43,375 nt of DNA from a virus, in IMG/VR virus record IMGVR_UViG_3300032093_007760, positions 1 through 43,375 of that record; one strand, 5' to 3'. The translations under genes were made by a program, and so were the position numbers. This document shows, piece after piece, positions 25,354 through 33,108 of the stretch. Within the stretch, counting starts at the first letter, position 1, and every line of letters starts with the position of its first letter. The notes beneath the pieces are model-generated. The model was not told the DNA's origin. It saw only the letters and a program-made list of their open reading frames with translations, and did not search any database.

Positions 25354-27401
25354 TGTCTGATAAAATAAAAATATACGGGGTAGAAATTAATCTACCTCCC
25401 GTCCCTGATGAAATTGAAGATTGGGGAGCTGATATTGCTAGTGAGCAGTATTGGAGAAGAAGAGAATTGCCTAAATTTTTTGAATCGGTAGAATACGATA
25501 AAGAGGGTAATGCGCTATTAGATTTAGAGCAATCTGAATTTGCAGCAAGAGAGGTAGATAGATGTAGAAAGGGGTTTTGGTTTTATAATAATGGAGTGCC
25601 AACTTTTCTTACAGGTAAACACTATTTTTATCTTCAATGGTGGAAATTAGAGGATGATATCTATGGTGATTTCAGGGATGCAGATAGACGTTATTTCTTG
25701 TTTTTAGACCATTGGGAAAAGACTCCTTGGTGTCTAGGTGTTGTTAGGGGTAAAAAGCGTAGAGAGGGTGCAACATCGCAAGCAACATCAAATATCGTTT
25801 ATGAGTGTATCTTCTATAAAAATAGCTTTTGCGGATTAACAAGCAAAACGCAGATAGATGCTAAAGCTGCATTTACAAACATGATTTCTTTTGGATACAG
25901 GCAGTTGCCCGTATTTTTAAAGCCAAAGCAATTAAATAACAAAGACAGCGTAAGTGAACTTGTATTTGCGCATAAGTCTGTAGAAGTAAAGGGTGGAAAA
26001 GGAAGTACAATTGATACAGATACCGGACATAGGTCTAAAATTGATTATAGAGCGCCATCCTTGAACTCTTATGACTCCGGAAGGTTAAGTCGTGGATTGT
26101 TTGACGAAGGCGGAAAATGGGCAAAAGAAAACCCATTCTCGACATTTATATCAATTGTAAGCAAGACACTTGTAAAAGGTGCTAAAAGGGTGGGATTTAT
26201 AGAATGTCCATCAACATCTAATTCAATGACTAGTGGAGGAGAAGAATTTAAGATTGTCTGGGATAACGCAGACCATACTAAATACCCAAAAACTCCTAAT
26301 AGACTTGCTAAATACTTTTCTCCGGCTTATGACGGGTACTTGGGTTTTATAGATAGATATGGGATGAGTGTTATTGACCCGCCAAACGAAGAGCAATATA
26401 AATTTTTAGTTGAAAACTATGTAGGCGCAGGTGACCTGAATGAAGAGGATATTAAATTAGGTGCAAAAGAATATTTAAAAGAAAAAAGAAAGATTTTAGA
26501 AAGCGTACAATTAGAGGAAGAGATAAGGATGAACCCGTTTGATGAAAGGGAGATGTTTATGCTTCGGAATAATAATTGCCATTTTGATGCTGTATTATTG
26601 AACGACTTGTATGAGATATCTAAAATAAACGAAAAGGAAGTATTAGAATATGGCAATTGGGCATGGAAAGATGGTAAACCTTTTACAGAAGCTGAATGGC
26701 ATCCTACAACTAAAGAAAACGCAAGATGGACTATAGCTAAAAACTTTAAACGACCTGAAGGTGAAACATACATAACTAGGGGGTCTTTGTTTTTACCTAA
26801 AAATCCTGTTCAATTTATTATGGGATGTGACCCGTTTCAGAATTCAGTTGTTGAATATGGCGAAGGTTCTAAAGCCACAAGCTTGGTGTTAAATAGATAT
26901 GACATAGGTAACAATGACCCAGTGTATAACATGATGTTTGTTAGTAAGTATCATGCAAGACCTAGAATGGTAGAGTTATTCCATATGGATATGGTTTTAC
27001 AATGCTTTGCTTATGGCGGACAGATGTTGATAGAGGCTAAAATGGATGGGGGTTTGCGTAAGTTCTTTATAGATAATAATTGCGAAGGCTTTCTAATGAG
27101 ATTGCCCGATAAAGCAAATTATGGTATTGACCCTAATGCTGATAATAAAGCACTTATGGTAAATCTATGGGAGCAGTATATCTTAACGCATGGCAAAGAG
27201 GGCAAATTGATATATCCGGAATTGATAGACGATAAATATGATGGGCTTCTTAAGTTTAACGTAAATGAAACCGAAGTAAGTGACCTTGTAATGGGAGGCG
27301 GGTGGACGCTTGTTGCTGACTATTTTAAACGAGCAATTTTTAAGAAGTCAGAAGATAGAATTAAGATAACAGACTTTTTTAAACAAACAAAAATAGCATA
27401 A
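25353..27401 (+). CDS. terL: Large terminase subunit (ATPase-nuclease)
   Basis: The protein has 682 residues. The ATPase has an atypical P-loop, RGKKRREGATS (132-142), similar to the basic KRR-G form of crAss-like terminases, and a Walker B LFDEGG with D251/E252. The nuclease starts with IMGCDPFQN (D493), with further acidic residues in EAKMDGG and near the C-terminus. It cuts concatemeric DNA and pumps it through the portal. It is coupled to the small gene upstream and to the first glycosyltransferase gene downstream by one-base overlaps. In related phages the portal gene usually follows closely; here eight sugar-modification genes intervene. Confidence 0.85.
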   Translation: MSDKIKIYGVEINLPPVPDEIEDWGADIASEQYWRRRELPKFFESVEYDKEGNALLDLEQSEFAAREVDRCRKGFWFYNNGVPTFLTGKHYFYLQWWKLEDDIYGDFRDADRRYFLFLDHWEKTPWCLGVVRGKKRREGATSQATSNIVYECIFYKNSFCGLTSKTQIDAKAAFTNMISFGYRQLPVFLKPKQLNNKDSVSELVFAHKSVEVKGGKGSTIDTDTGHRSKIDYRAPSLNSYDSGRLSRGLFDEGGKWAKENPFSTFISIVSKTLVKGAKRVGFIECPSTSNSMTSGGEEFKIVWDNADHTKYPKTPNRLAKYFSPAYDGYLGFIDRYGMSVIDPPNEEQYKFLVENYVGAGDLNEEDIKLGAKEYLKEKRKILESVQLEEEIRMNPFDEREMFMLRNNNCHFDAVLLNDLYEISKINEKEVLEYGNWAWKDGKPFTEAEWHPTTKENARWTIAKNFKRPEGETYITRGSLFLPKNPVQFIMGCDPFQNSVVEYGEGSKATSLVLNRYDIGNNDPVYNMMFVSKYHARPRMVELFHMDMVLQCFAYGGQMLIEAKMDGGLRKFFIDNNCEGFLMRLPDKANYGIDPNADNKALMVNLWEQYILTHGKEGKLIYPELIDDKYDGLLKFNVNETEVSDLVMGGGWTLVADYFKRAIFKKSEDRIKITDFFKQTKIA

Positions 27402-28027
27402 TGGCTTGGATTGATTTTTTTACGAAGATATTCGTTATAAATTTACCAGAAAGGACTGATAGGTTATTAGATATAGCCGGCGAGTTAGATAAGTGGAATA
27501 TCCCATATGAGTTAGTTAATGCTATTAAGCATGAAAAAGGAGCAGAAGGACTACGCCTTACAGTACAGGGCATATTTGAGAAAGCGGTTGAAAATAAATG
27601 GGATTCAGTATTGATTTTTGAAGATGACGCAATGTTTGTTGAGTCATGTGGCAATCCTAATGAAACAATGGAAAAGGTAGTAAAACAACTACCCGAAGCT
27701 TGGCATATATTGCTATTAGGAGCGCAAGTTACTGGTGGTTTTAGGGCGAGAACATCCCCTAATTTATTAAGAGTAGAGAAAGCTTTTGCTACCCACGCTT
27801 GGGCTTTGTCATTGCAAGGGATGAAAGAAATATTAATTCAGGGCTTATACGCTCCGATAGACAATTGCATTGTTGAAAAAATACAACCTATGCAACAAAC
27901 TTACATAACATATCCGTTACTTTGCACACAGAAAGAAGGGATGTCTGATATAGGTGGTCAGTTTATAGATTGGCGACCATTCATAGAAAATAGATACTAT
28001 CAAAAACTAGGAGAAATACAACCATGA
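27401..28027 (+). CDS. Glycosyltransferase family 25-like protein
   Basis: The protein has 208 residues. The N-terminus (KIFVINLPERTDRLLDIAGE) and the block SVLIFEDDAMFV with E74-D75-D76 are hallmarks of GT25 (LPS and procollagen galactosyltransferase-type) enzymes; the acidic cluster should hold the metal and sugar nucleotide. A THAWALSLQGMKEIL segment corresponds to the usual acceptor/donor loop. There is no signal or membrane segment, so it should act in the cytoplasm. It is the first gene of the sugar cassette and overlaps terL by one base, so it is read from the same transcript. Family members modify glycan or collagen-like protein; the acceptor is unknown here. Confidence 0.7.
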   Translation: MAWIDFFTKIFVINLPERTDRLLDIAGELDKWNIPYELVNAIKHEKGAEGLRLTVQGIFEKAVENKWDSVLIFEDDAMFVESCGNPNETMEKVVKQLPEAWHILLLGAQVTGGFRARTSPNLLRVEKAFATHAWALSLQGMKEILIQGLYAPIDNCIVEKIQPMQQTYITYPLLCTQKEGMSDIGGQFIDWRPFIENRYYQKLGEIQP

Positions 28028-28719
28028 GAACCTTATCAATTTGCATACCTACTTGGAATAGAGTAGAAATGACATTAAATAGTTTTAAAGAAGTTTACAA
28101 TGATGATAGGGTAGAAGCTATTGTTATCGTAGATGATGCAAGTGATGAACATATTTATAACAAATTAAAGGCGGAGTGTGATAAGTTATCTAAAGTTAAA
28201 TTATATAGAAATTTGACTAATAGGGATTGTTATGCTAATAAGTATGTATCTATTAGCCTATCCCCTACTGATTATTGTATCATATTAGACTCTGATAATC
28301 AAATAGATACATTATATCTTGATAAAATTTTTGAACAAGAATGGGCAGAAGGTATGATTTTAGCTCCCGATTGGGCAAAGCCAACGTTCAATTATACAGA
28401 GTATTCTAATTTAATAATTAGCAAAGACAACTTAAAAGAATATATAGATAAGCCAATGTTTGAAACCTGCTTAAATTGTATGAATTATTTTGTAAACAAA
28501 AATGCTTATTGCGATGTTTGGGATGCTACAATAGACCCCGTAACAAGTGATAGTTTATTTCAAAATTACAATTGGCTAATGTCAGGTAGGTATATTCATA
28601 TTGTTCACGGATTAAGGTATGAGCATTTGGTTCACAATCAATCTCATTATATAAATAATGTTCAAAGAACAGGTGATTTTAGAGAAATATTAATAGAAAA
28701 GATTAGGAAATTAAATTAA
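28024..28719 (+). CDS. Glycosyltransferase family 2 protein
   Basis: The protein has 231 residues with a GT-A fold beginning LSICIPTWNRVEMTLNSFKE, then AIVIVDDASDE and CIILDSDNQID, where D89/D91 form the DxD metal site. The later part (NYFVNKNAYCDVWDATID and the helix after it) is shorter than in large GT2 enzymes. No membrane segment is evident. The start overlaps the preceding stop as ATGA, showing translational coupling. It would transfer a sugar from a nucleotide donor to a phage or host acceptor. Donor and acceptor cannot be read from the sequence. Confidence 0.8.
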   Translation: MRTLSICIPTWNRVEMTLNSFKEVYNDDRVEAIVIVDDASDEHIYNKLKAECDKLSKVKLYRNLTNRDCYANKYVSISLSPTDYCIILDSDNQIDTLYLDKIFEQEWAEGMILAPDWAKPTFNYTEYSNLIISKDNLKEYIDKPMFETCLNCMNYFVNKNAYCDVWDATIDPVTSDSLFQNYNWLMSGRYIHIVHGLRYEHLVHNQSHYINNVQRTGDFREILIEKIRKLN

Positions 28720-28736
28720 ATTAATTAATTTTACTT

Positions 28737-29474
28737 ATGGTATCTTTTACAAACGCAGGAAGAATGGGTAATTGGCTTTTTGAAGCAGCTACAGCAATGG
28801 CTTACGCTTTGAAGCATGATTTAGATTTTACCGTTCCAAAAGAAAGTACGAATCCTAAATGGAATCCTATTTATTGTCCACATTTAGTAAACTTTAGCTT
28901 CAATCCTGATATTGAAAAAATACAATTATGGGAAGGCAGGCATTCATACGAAGAATTGCCATTTGAAGAATCTTGGAGAGATAAAAATATAATCATTGAA
29001 GGCTATAGGCAAACAGCAAAATACTTTGATGAATACAGAAGTGAGATTTTATATTTATTAAAATTTGATTGGGTAAAGAAAGAAGGATATGTCGCAGTTC
29101 ATGTAAGAAGAGGGGATTATTTGGAATTAAGACAAAAACATCCAGAGGTAACGGTAGAATGGTACGAGAAAGCAATGAGCATGTTTCCTGATTGTAAATT
29201 TAAGTTTTTTTCAGATGATATAGCTTGGTGTCAAAAAGCGTTTGCCCATAGAAGTGATTGCGAATACTCTGGAAACACAGATGAGCAAAGTGATTTAATA
29301 GAAATGAGTTGGTGTGAGCATCAAATATGTAGTCCATCTACATTTAGTTGGTGGGGAGCTTATTTAAACAGAAATGAAAATAAAAAAGTAATATTCCCGC
29401 AATTTTGGTTTAGTGAAGGATGGTGCGGATTAGACACAAGCGATATTGTAAAACCTGAATGGGTAAAATTATGA
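28737..29474 (+). CDS. Glycosyltransferase family 11 (alpha-1,2-fucosyltransferase-like)
   Basis: The protein has 245 residues. The GT11 signatures are present: NAGRMGNWLFEAATAMAYA at the start, HVRRGDYL at 122-129 (GDP-sugar binding; basic residues R124/R125), FKFFSDDIAWCQ, and the conserved end ICSPSTFSWWGAYL. Family members transfer L-fucose, or the related L-galactose, from a GDP donor. The cassette also encodes a GDP-mannose 3,5-epimerase, which can supply GDP-L-galactose, so the two may act in sequence. An 18-base AT-rich gap separates it from the preceding gene. The next gene starts inside its stop codon (ATGA). Confidence 0.85.
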   Translation: MVSFTNAGRMGNWLFEAATAMAYALKHDLDFTVPKESTNPKWNPIYCPHLVNFSFNPDIEKIQLWEGRHSYEELPFEESWRDKNIIIEGYRQTAKYFDEYRSEILYLLKFDWVKKEGYVAVHVRRGDYLELRQKHPEVTVEWYEKAMSMFPDCKFKFFSDDIAWCQKAFAHRSDCEYSGNTDEQSDLIEMSWCEHQICSPSTFSWWGAYLNRNENKKVIFPQFWFSEGWCGLDTSDIVKPEWVKL

Positions 29475-30058
29475 GTGAATTAATTATGTTTGATTTTCAG
29501 CACTTCTATCAAAGAATTGCGAAAGAGCTTCCTGACGATTGCAAAGTTTGCGAAGTTGGAGTTGCCAATGGCGATAGTGCTATTTATTTAGCACAAGAAA
29601 TAAATAGACTTGGTAAAAAGTTTAAGTTGTATATGGTAGATAATATGGATTATGGCGGTTATTTACAAATGAAAACTATTTACCAAAACATTATAAAAAG
29701 CGGGCTAGGTGAATTTATTGAAGTAGTTCCATTTGAAAGTTTAGAGGCGGTAAAATTATTTAATGATGGTTATCTTGATTTTTGTTACATTGATTCGTCA
29801 CATACTTACGAAGAAACTAAAAAAGAAATAAAAGCTTGGTATCCAAAGGTAAAAGATGAAAACATATTAGCAGGGCATGATTACAATGCTCCTGAAGTAA
29901 TGAGAGCGGTTGACGAAGTAGTCCCTAAAGTTTTTTTAAGAGATGAATTAAATGGGCAGACTTTTAATCCGGAAGATATTTTACATTCAGAAGATACTTT
30001 GAATAATTGGGGATTATGGTGGTTTAAAAAACAATGGTATTTAAAATTAAATAAATAA
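29471..30058 (+). CDS. Class I SAM-dependent methyltransferase
   Basis: The protein has 195 residues from ATG 29471. This start overlaps the upstream stop as ATGA and is preferred to ATG 29459, which would overlap by 16 bases. Motif I reads VCEVGVANGDSAIYLAQE. A second strand carries MVDNMDYGG, then FCYIDSSHTYEETKKEIKAWYP with the IDxxHxYE pattern of Methyltransf_24-type enzymes, then ILAGHDYNAPE. It lies between a fucosyltransferase-like gene and a sugar epimerase, so methylation of a sugar or nucleotide sugar is the likeliest role. The target is inferred from context only. Confidence 0.7.
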   Translation: MSELIMFDFQHFYQRIAKELPDDCKVCEVGVANGDSAIYLAQEINRLGKKFKLYMVDNMDYGGYLQMKTIYQNIIKSGLGEFIEVVPFESLEAVKLFNDGYLDFCYIDSSHTYEETKKEIKAWYPKVKDENILAGHDYNAPEVMRAVDEVVPKVFLRDELNGQTFNPEDILHSEDTLNNWGLWWFKKQWYLKLNK

Positions 30059-30060
30059 AC

Positions 30061-31068
30061 ATGAAAACAGCTTTAGTTTGCGGAGCAGGAGGATTTATTG
30101 GTAGCCATATGGTTAAAAGATTAAAAAAGGATGGCTATTGGGTAAGAGGGGTAGATTTAAAATACCCAGAACATTCTGAAACAAAAGCAGATGAATTTAT
30201 TGTTGGTGATTTAAGAGATGAGCAATTAGTTAGCAGGGTTTTGTGGTCGCCAAAACAACATAATTTACTAGATAAGGATAATGCATTTGATTTAGTAATT
30301 CAAATGGCGGCGGATATGGGTGGCGCAGGGTATATTTTTTCAGGAGATAATGATGCAAATGTTATGCATAACTCTGCATTGGTAAATTTAAATATTGCAT
30401 TTTACGCTTCCAAATGTGGCGTTAAAAAATTATTCTTTTCATCAAGCGCTTGCGCATACCCACAAGAAATACAAGAGTCTACAGACAACAAAGGTTTAAA
30501 AGAAAGTGATTGTTTCCCGGCTAACCCAGACAGTCCTTATGGATGGGAAAAGATATTTAGTGAAATATTATTTGATTCTTTTTACAGAAATTATGGTCTT
30601 GATATAAGAATAGCTAGATTTCATAATATATTTGGAGAAGATGGTACATGGAGTGGTGGTAAAGAAAAAGCACCAGCAGCTGTTACTAGAAAAGTATGCG
30701 AAACTGAAGATGGGGGAGAAATAGAAATATGGGGAGATGGTTTGCAAACAAGGTCTTTTTTATACATAGATGAATGTATAGAAGGCGTAATGAGATTGCT
30801 TGAATCTGATTATAGAAAGCCAGTTAATATTGGTTCTGATGAAATTATATCTATTAACGATTTAGCTAAATTAGTAATTAGCATTTCGGGTAAAAATATA
30901 AAAATTAAAAATATAGAATCTAACGCAATAGGCGTAAGGGGAAGAAATTCAAATAATGAGTTAATACAAGAAGTTTTAGGGTGGCGACCATCAAAGCCTT
31001 TAAAAACAGGGTTAGAAAATTTATATGTTTGGATAGATAATCAAGTTAATAAAAACGCAAGTATATGA
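30061..31068 (+). CDS. GDP-mannose 3,5-epimerase-like SDR enzyme
   Basis: The protein has 335 residues. The Rossmann motif is CGAGGFIGSHM. The catalytic Y160-G-W-E-K164 follows SSSACAYPQE and KESDCFPANPDSPYG. The block RIARFHNIFGEDGTW, ending SGGKEKAPAA, is very close to the RFHNIYGPFGTWKGGREKAPAA of plant GDP-mannose 3,5-epimerases. Those enzymes convert GDP-mannose to GDP-L-galactose (and GDP-L-gulose). A GDP-fucose synthase or 4,6-dehydratase is less likely given these blocks. It sits between two methyltransferases in the cassette, overlaps the next gene, and probably feeds the GT11 enzyme. A host GDP-mannose pool is required. Confidence 0.75.
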   Translation: MKTALVCGAGGFIGSHMVKRLKKDGYWVRGVDLKYPEHSETKADEFIVGDLRDEQLVSRVLWSPKQHNLLDKDNAFDLVIQMAADMGGAGYIFSGDNDANVMHNSALVNLNIAFYASKCGVKKLFFSSSACAYPQEIQESTDNKGLKESDCFPANPDSPYGWEKIFSEILFDSFYRNYGLDIRIARFHNIFGEDGTWSGGKEKAPAAVTRKVCETEDGGEIEIWGDGLQTRSFLYIDECIEGVMRLLESDYRKPVNIGSDEIISINDLAKLVISISGKNIKIKNIESNAIGVRGRNSNNELIQEVLGWRPSKPLKTGLENLYVWIDNQVNKNASI

Positions 31069-31700
31069 TGATTTCATTTGACTATTTAGTCAACAAGCAT
31101 AAGTTAGATATAAACGGTGTATTGCATTTGGGAGCTTCTACCGGACAGGAAAGAGATGTCTATGACAGTTATTGCAAGGGAAAGGTTATATGGGTAGAGG
31201 CTATACCCAAAGTTTATTTAGACCTTCAGCAAAATATAAAACTATACCCACAACAAACAGCATATAATGCTTGCTTGAGTAATGTGGATGGCGATGAAGT
31301 AGTATTTAATGTTTCAAATAATGAAAGCCAAAGTTCATCTATTTTGGAGTTAGGTGTTCATGCATTGATTCACCCGGAAGTGCATTATGTAGAGCAAATA
31401 GCCATGAGAACGGAAAGGGTAGATACATTGCTAAAAAATGTAGATGTATCAGGTATTAACTTTTTAAACGTTGATTTACAAGGTGCGGAACATTTGGCAA
31501 TAGAAGGGATGGGCGATTTGATTAAGAATATTGATTACGCATTACTTGAGGTAAATATGAGGGAAACTTATAAAGGGTGTATGTTGATAGAGGAACTTGA
31601 TTATTTTATGCTGCAAAGAGGATTTGAAAGAGTTGAAACAGGAGAATGGGTAGCCGAAACATGGACAGACGCATTATACATCCGAAAATACAAAATATGA
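31065..31700 (+). CDS. FkbM-family methyltransferase
   Basis: The protein has 211 residues. It has VLHLGASTGQERDVY (motif I), VIWVEAIPKVYLDLQQNI (acidic ribose-binding end), and the FkbM signature FLNVDLQGAEHLAIEGM, followed by YALLEVNM. FkbM enzymes methylate hydroxyls, often on sugars. The start may be ATG 31065 or ATG 31068, both inside the stop of the epimerase gene. The stop overlaps the next start (ATGA). A second methyltransferase in one cassette suggests an O-methylated glycan. Confidence 0.75.
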   Translation: MMISFDYLVNKHKLDINGVLHLGASTGQERDVYDSYCKGKVIWVEAIPKVYLDLQQNIKLYPQQTAYNACLSNVDGDEVVFNVSNNESQSSSILELGVHALIHPEVHYVEQIAMRTERVDTLLKNVDVSGINFLNVDLQGAEHLAIEGMGDLIKNIDYALLEVNMRETYKGCMLIEELDYFMLQRGFERVETGEWVAETWTDALYIRKYKI

Positions 31701-32500
31701 TACACATACCAGAAGAATTTACTCCAACAATAAATACAATATACCCTTGGGAGAATGATATTATATTTGAAGATTGGGTTTCACACGAGCATATACCTAA
31801 TACGGAAAGGCATTATCTTCCGATTCAATGGACAGCATATCATGTTAATAATAATTATGGGAATAATTCTGTAGCGAGAAAACAATTGCAAGATTATGTA
31901 GATAAGTTACCTAAAGATTTAAAGTATTGGACTATCTGCCAATATGATGACGGAGTAATGACAGATTTTAAAGATTTGGATATTCTAGTCTTTAGTATGA
32001 GTAAAAAGACAGGGGTAGAAATACCTTTATTGTGTAAGCCACACTCATATAGATGGAATGGGAAGAAGTCTATTCTTGCATCTTTTATTGGCACACATAC
32101 TCATCCGATTAGGGAAAATGTATTTAATATAAAAAATAAGGATTATTACGTTTCGGACAAAGAGCATAATATACAAGATTTTTGCGATATAATTTCTCAT
32201 TCATTATTTGGATTATGTCCAAGAGGGTATGGCTTAAATAGTTTTAGAATAGCAGAATGTATGCAATATGAAACTATTCCTGTATATATTTCTGATGAAT
32301 TCATTGGCTGTTTTGATGCTAATTTTGAAGATTATGGAATTGTGATAGAAGAAAAAGATGCAAATAAAATAGAAGAAATTCTAAAAGGTTATACCGATTT
32401 GCAGATAGTTGATAAGCAGTTGAAAATCAAAGAGATATACAATGAGTATTATACATACGAAGGAGCTTTTAACAAGATTAAAAACATTATATGCAAATAG
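31697..32500 (+). CDS. Exostosin-like (GT47-type) glycosyltransferase
   Basis: The protein has 267 residues from ATG 31697, chosen because it overlaps the upstream stop as ATGA; ATG 31646 would give an improbable 17-residue extension read from another gene's frame. The stretch ILASFIGTHTHPIRENVF, then HSLFGLCPRGYGLNSFRIAE, then CMQYETIPVYISDEF is the exostosin pattern: a strand, a CPRGxGxxSFRxxE nucleotide-binding turn, then G/E-x-IPV. These are GT-B fold enzymes, in eukaryotes building heparan chains and in bacteria various polysaccharides. The sugar is unknown. Confidence 0.7.
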   Translation: MIHIPEEFTPTINTIYPWENDIIFEDWVSHEHIPNTERHYLPIQWTAYHVNNNYGNNSVARKQLQDYVDKLPKDLKYWTICQYDDGVMTDFKDLDILVFSMSKKTGVEIPLLCKPHSYRWNGKKSILASFIGTHTHPIRENVFNIKNKDYYVSDKEHNIQDFCDIISHSLFGLCPRGYGLNSFRIAECMQYETIPVYISDEFIGCFDANFEDYGIVIEEKDANKIEEILKGYTDLQIVDKQLKIKEIYNEYYTYEGAFNKIKNIICK

Positions 32501-33036
32501 CAGTGATTCATAATTTTGATTCGGCTGCTAGATTTGATATGTTAATGCAGGAATTTAAGACTCAAGGCATAAGAGATTTTAAATTTTTCCCGGCAGTTCA
32601 TGATAGTCATTCGGTTAAGAAAGCTATAAATTTAGCGCACAAGCAATGCGTTAAGTACGCTTTAGATAATAGTTTACCTGAAATATGCATAATGGAAGAC
32701 GATGTTCGTTTTACTAACAAGGATAGTTTTTCTTATTTTTTAGAGCATAAACCTGAAGATTTTGATGTATATTTAAGTGGTATTTATTTAGGAGAGATTT
32801 TGGAGGATAATTCGGTAAAAGAATTTTCCGGATTTCATTGTTATATTGTAAATAAAAGATTCTACGAAACGTACTTATCATTGCCTGATGATGCTCACAT
32901 TGACAGAGCGTTGGCGGGTCTTGGAAAGTATTATGTATCTAGCCCTTTTGTAGCAATTCAGCACAATGGATTTTCCTATAATACAAAAATGGAAATGAAT
33001 TATGATGACCTTTTAATAGGAAGAGAATTATATTAA
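32491..33036 (+). CDS. Second GT25-like glycosyltransferase (short)
   Basis: The protein has 181 residues. AVIHNFDSAARFDMLMQEF and FKFFPAVHDSH at the start, then EICIMEDDVRFT with the E-D-D site, then FHCYIVNKRFYETYL resemble GT25 and related small GT-A enzymes. It begins ten bases before the end of the exostosin-like gene. It is the last gene of the cassette; a 72-base AT-rich gap with a promoter follows. With the first gene of the cassette this makes two related enzymes at its two ends, probably adding different residues or an ancient duplication. Confidence 0.6.
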   Translation: MQIAVIHNFDSAARFDMLMQEFKTQGIRDFKFFPAVHDSHSVKKAINLAHKQCVKYALDNSLPEICIMEDDVRFTNKDSFSYFLEHKPEDFDVYLSGIYLGEILEDNSVKEFSGFHCYIVNKRFYETYLSLPDDAHIDRALAGLGKYYVSSPFVAIQHNGFSYNTKMEMNYDDLLIGRELY

Positions 33037-33054
33037 TTTAATTAATAAATATAT

Positions 33055-33087
33055 TTTGTTTTTTTTATTTACTTTTAATTAATTTTG
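33055..33087 (+). promoter_or_regulatory. Promoter for the portal/head module
   Basis: TTTG at 33055-33058, a 21-base spacer, and TAATTTTG at 33080-33087 fit the Bacteroidota promoter. Transcription would start near 33094, about 15 bases before the portal ATG at 33109. This separates head genes from the sugar cassette transcript. Confidence 0.6.
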
Positions 33088-33108
33088 GTAATAAATTTTA
33101 TTTAGTTA

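Noticed and set aside
29459-29470. Earlier ATG for the methyltransferase
   Set aside because: It would overlap the fucosyltransferase-like gene by 16 bases, whereas ATG 29471 forms the ATGA overlap seen elsewhere in this cassette.
31646-31696. Earlier ATG for the exostosin-like gene
   Set aside because: The extra 17 residues are a shifted reading of the FkbM gene end. ATG 31697 overlaps its stop as ATGA.
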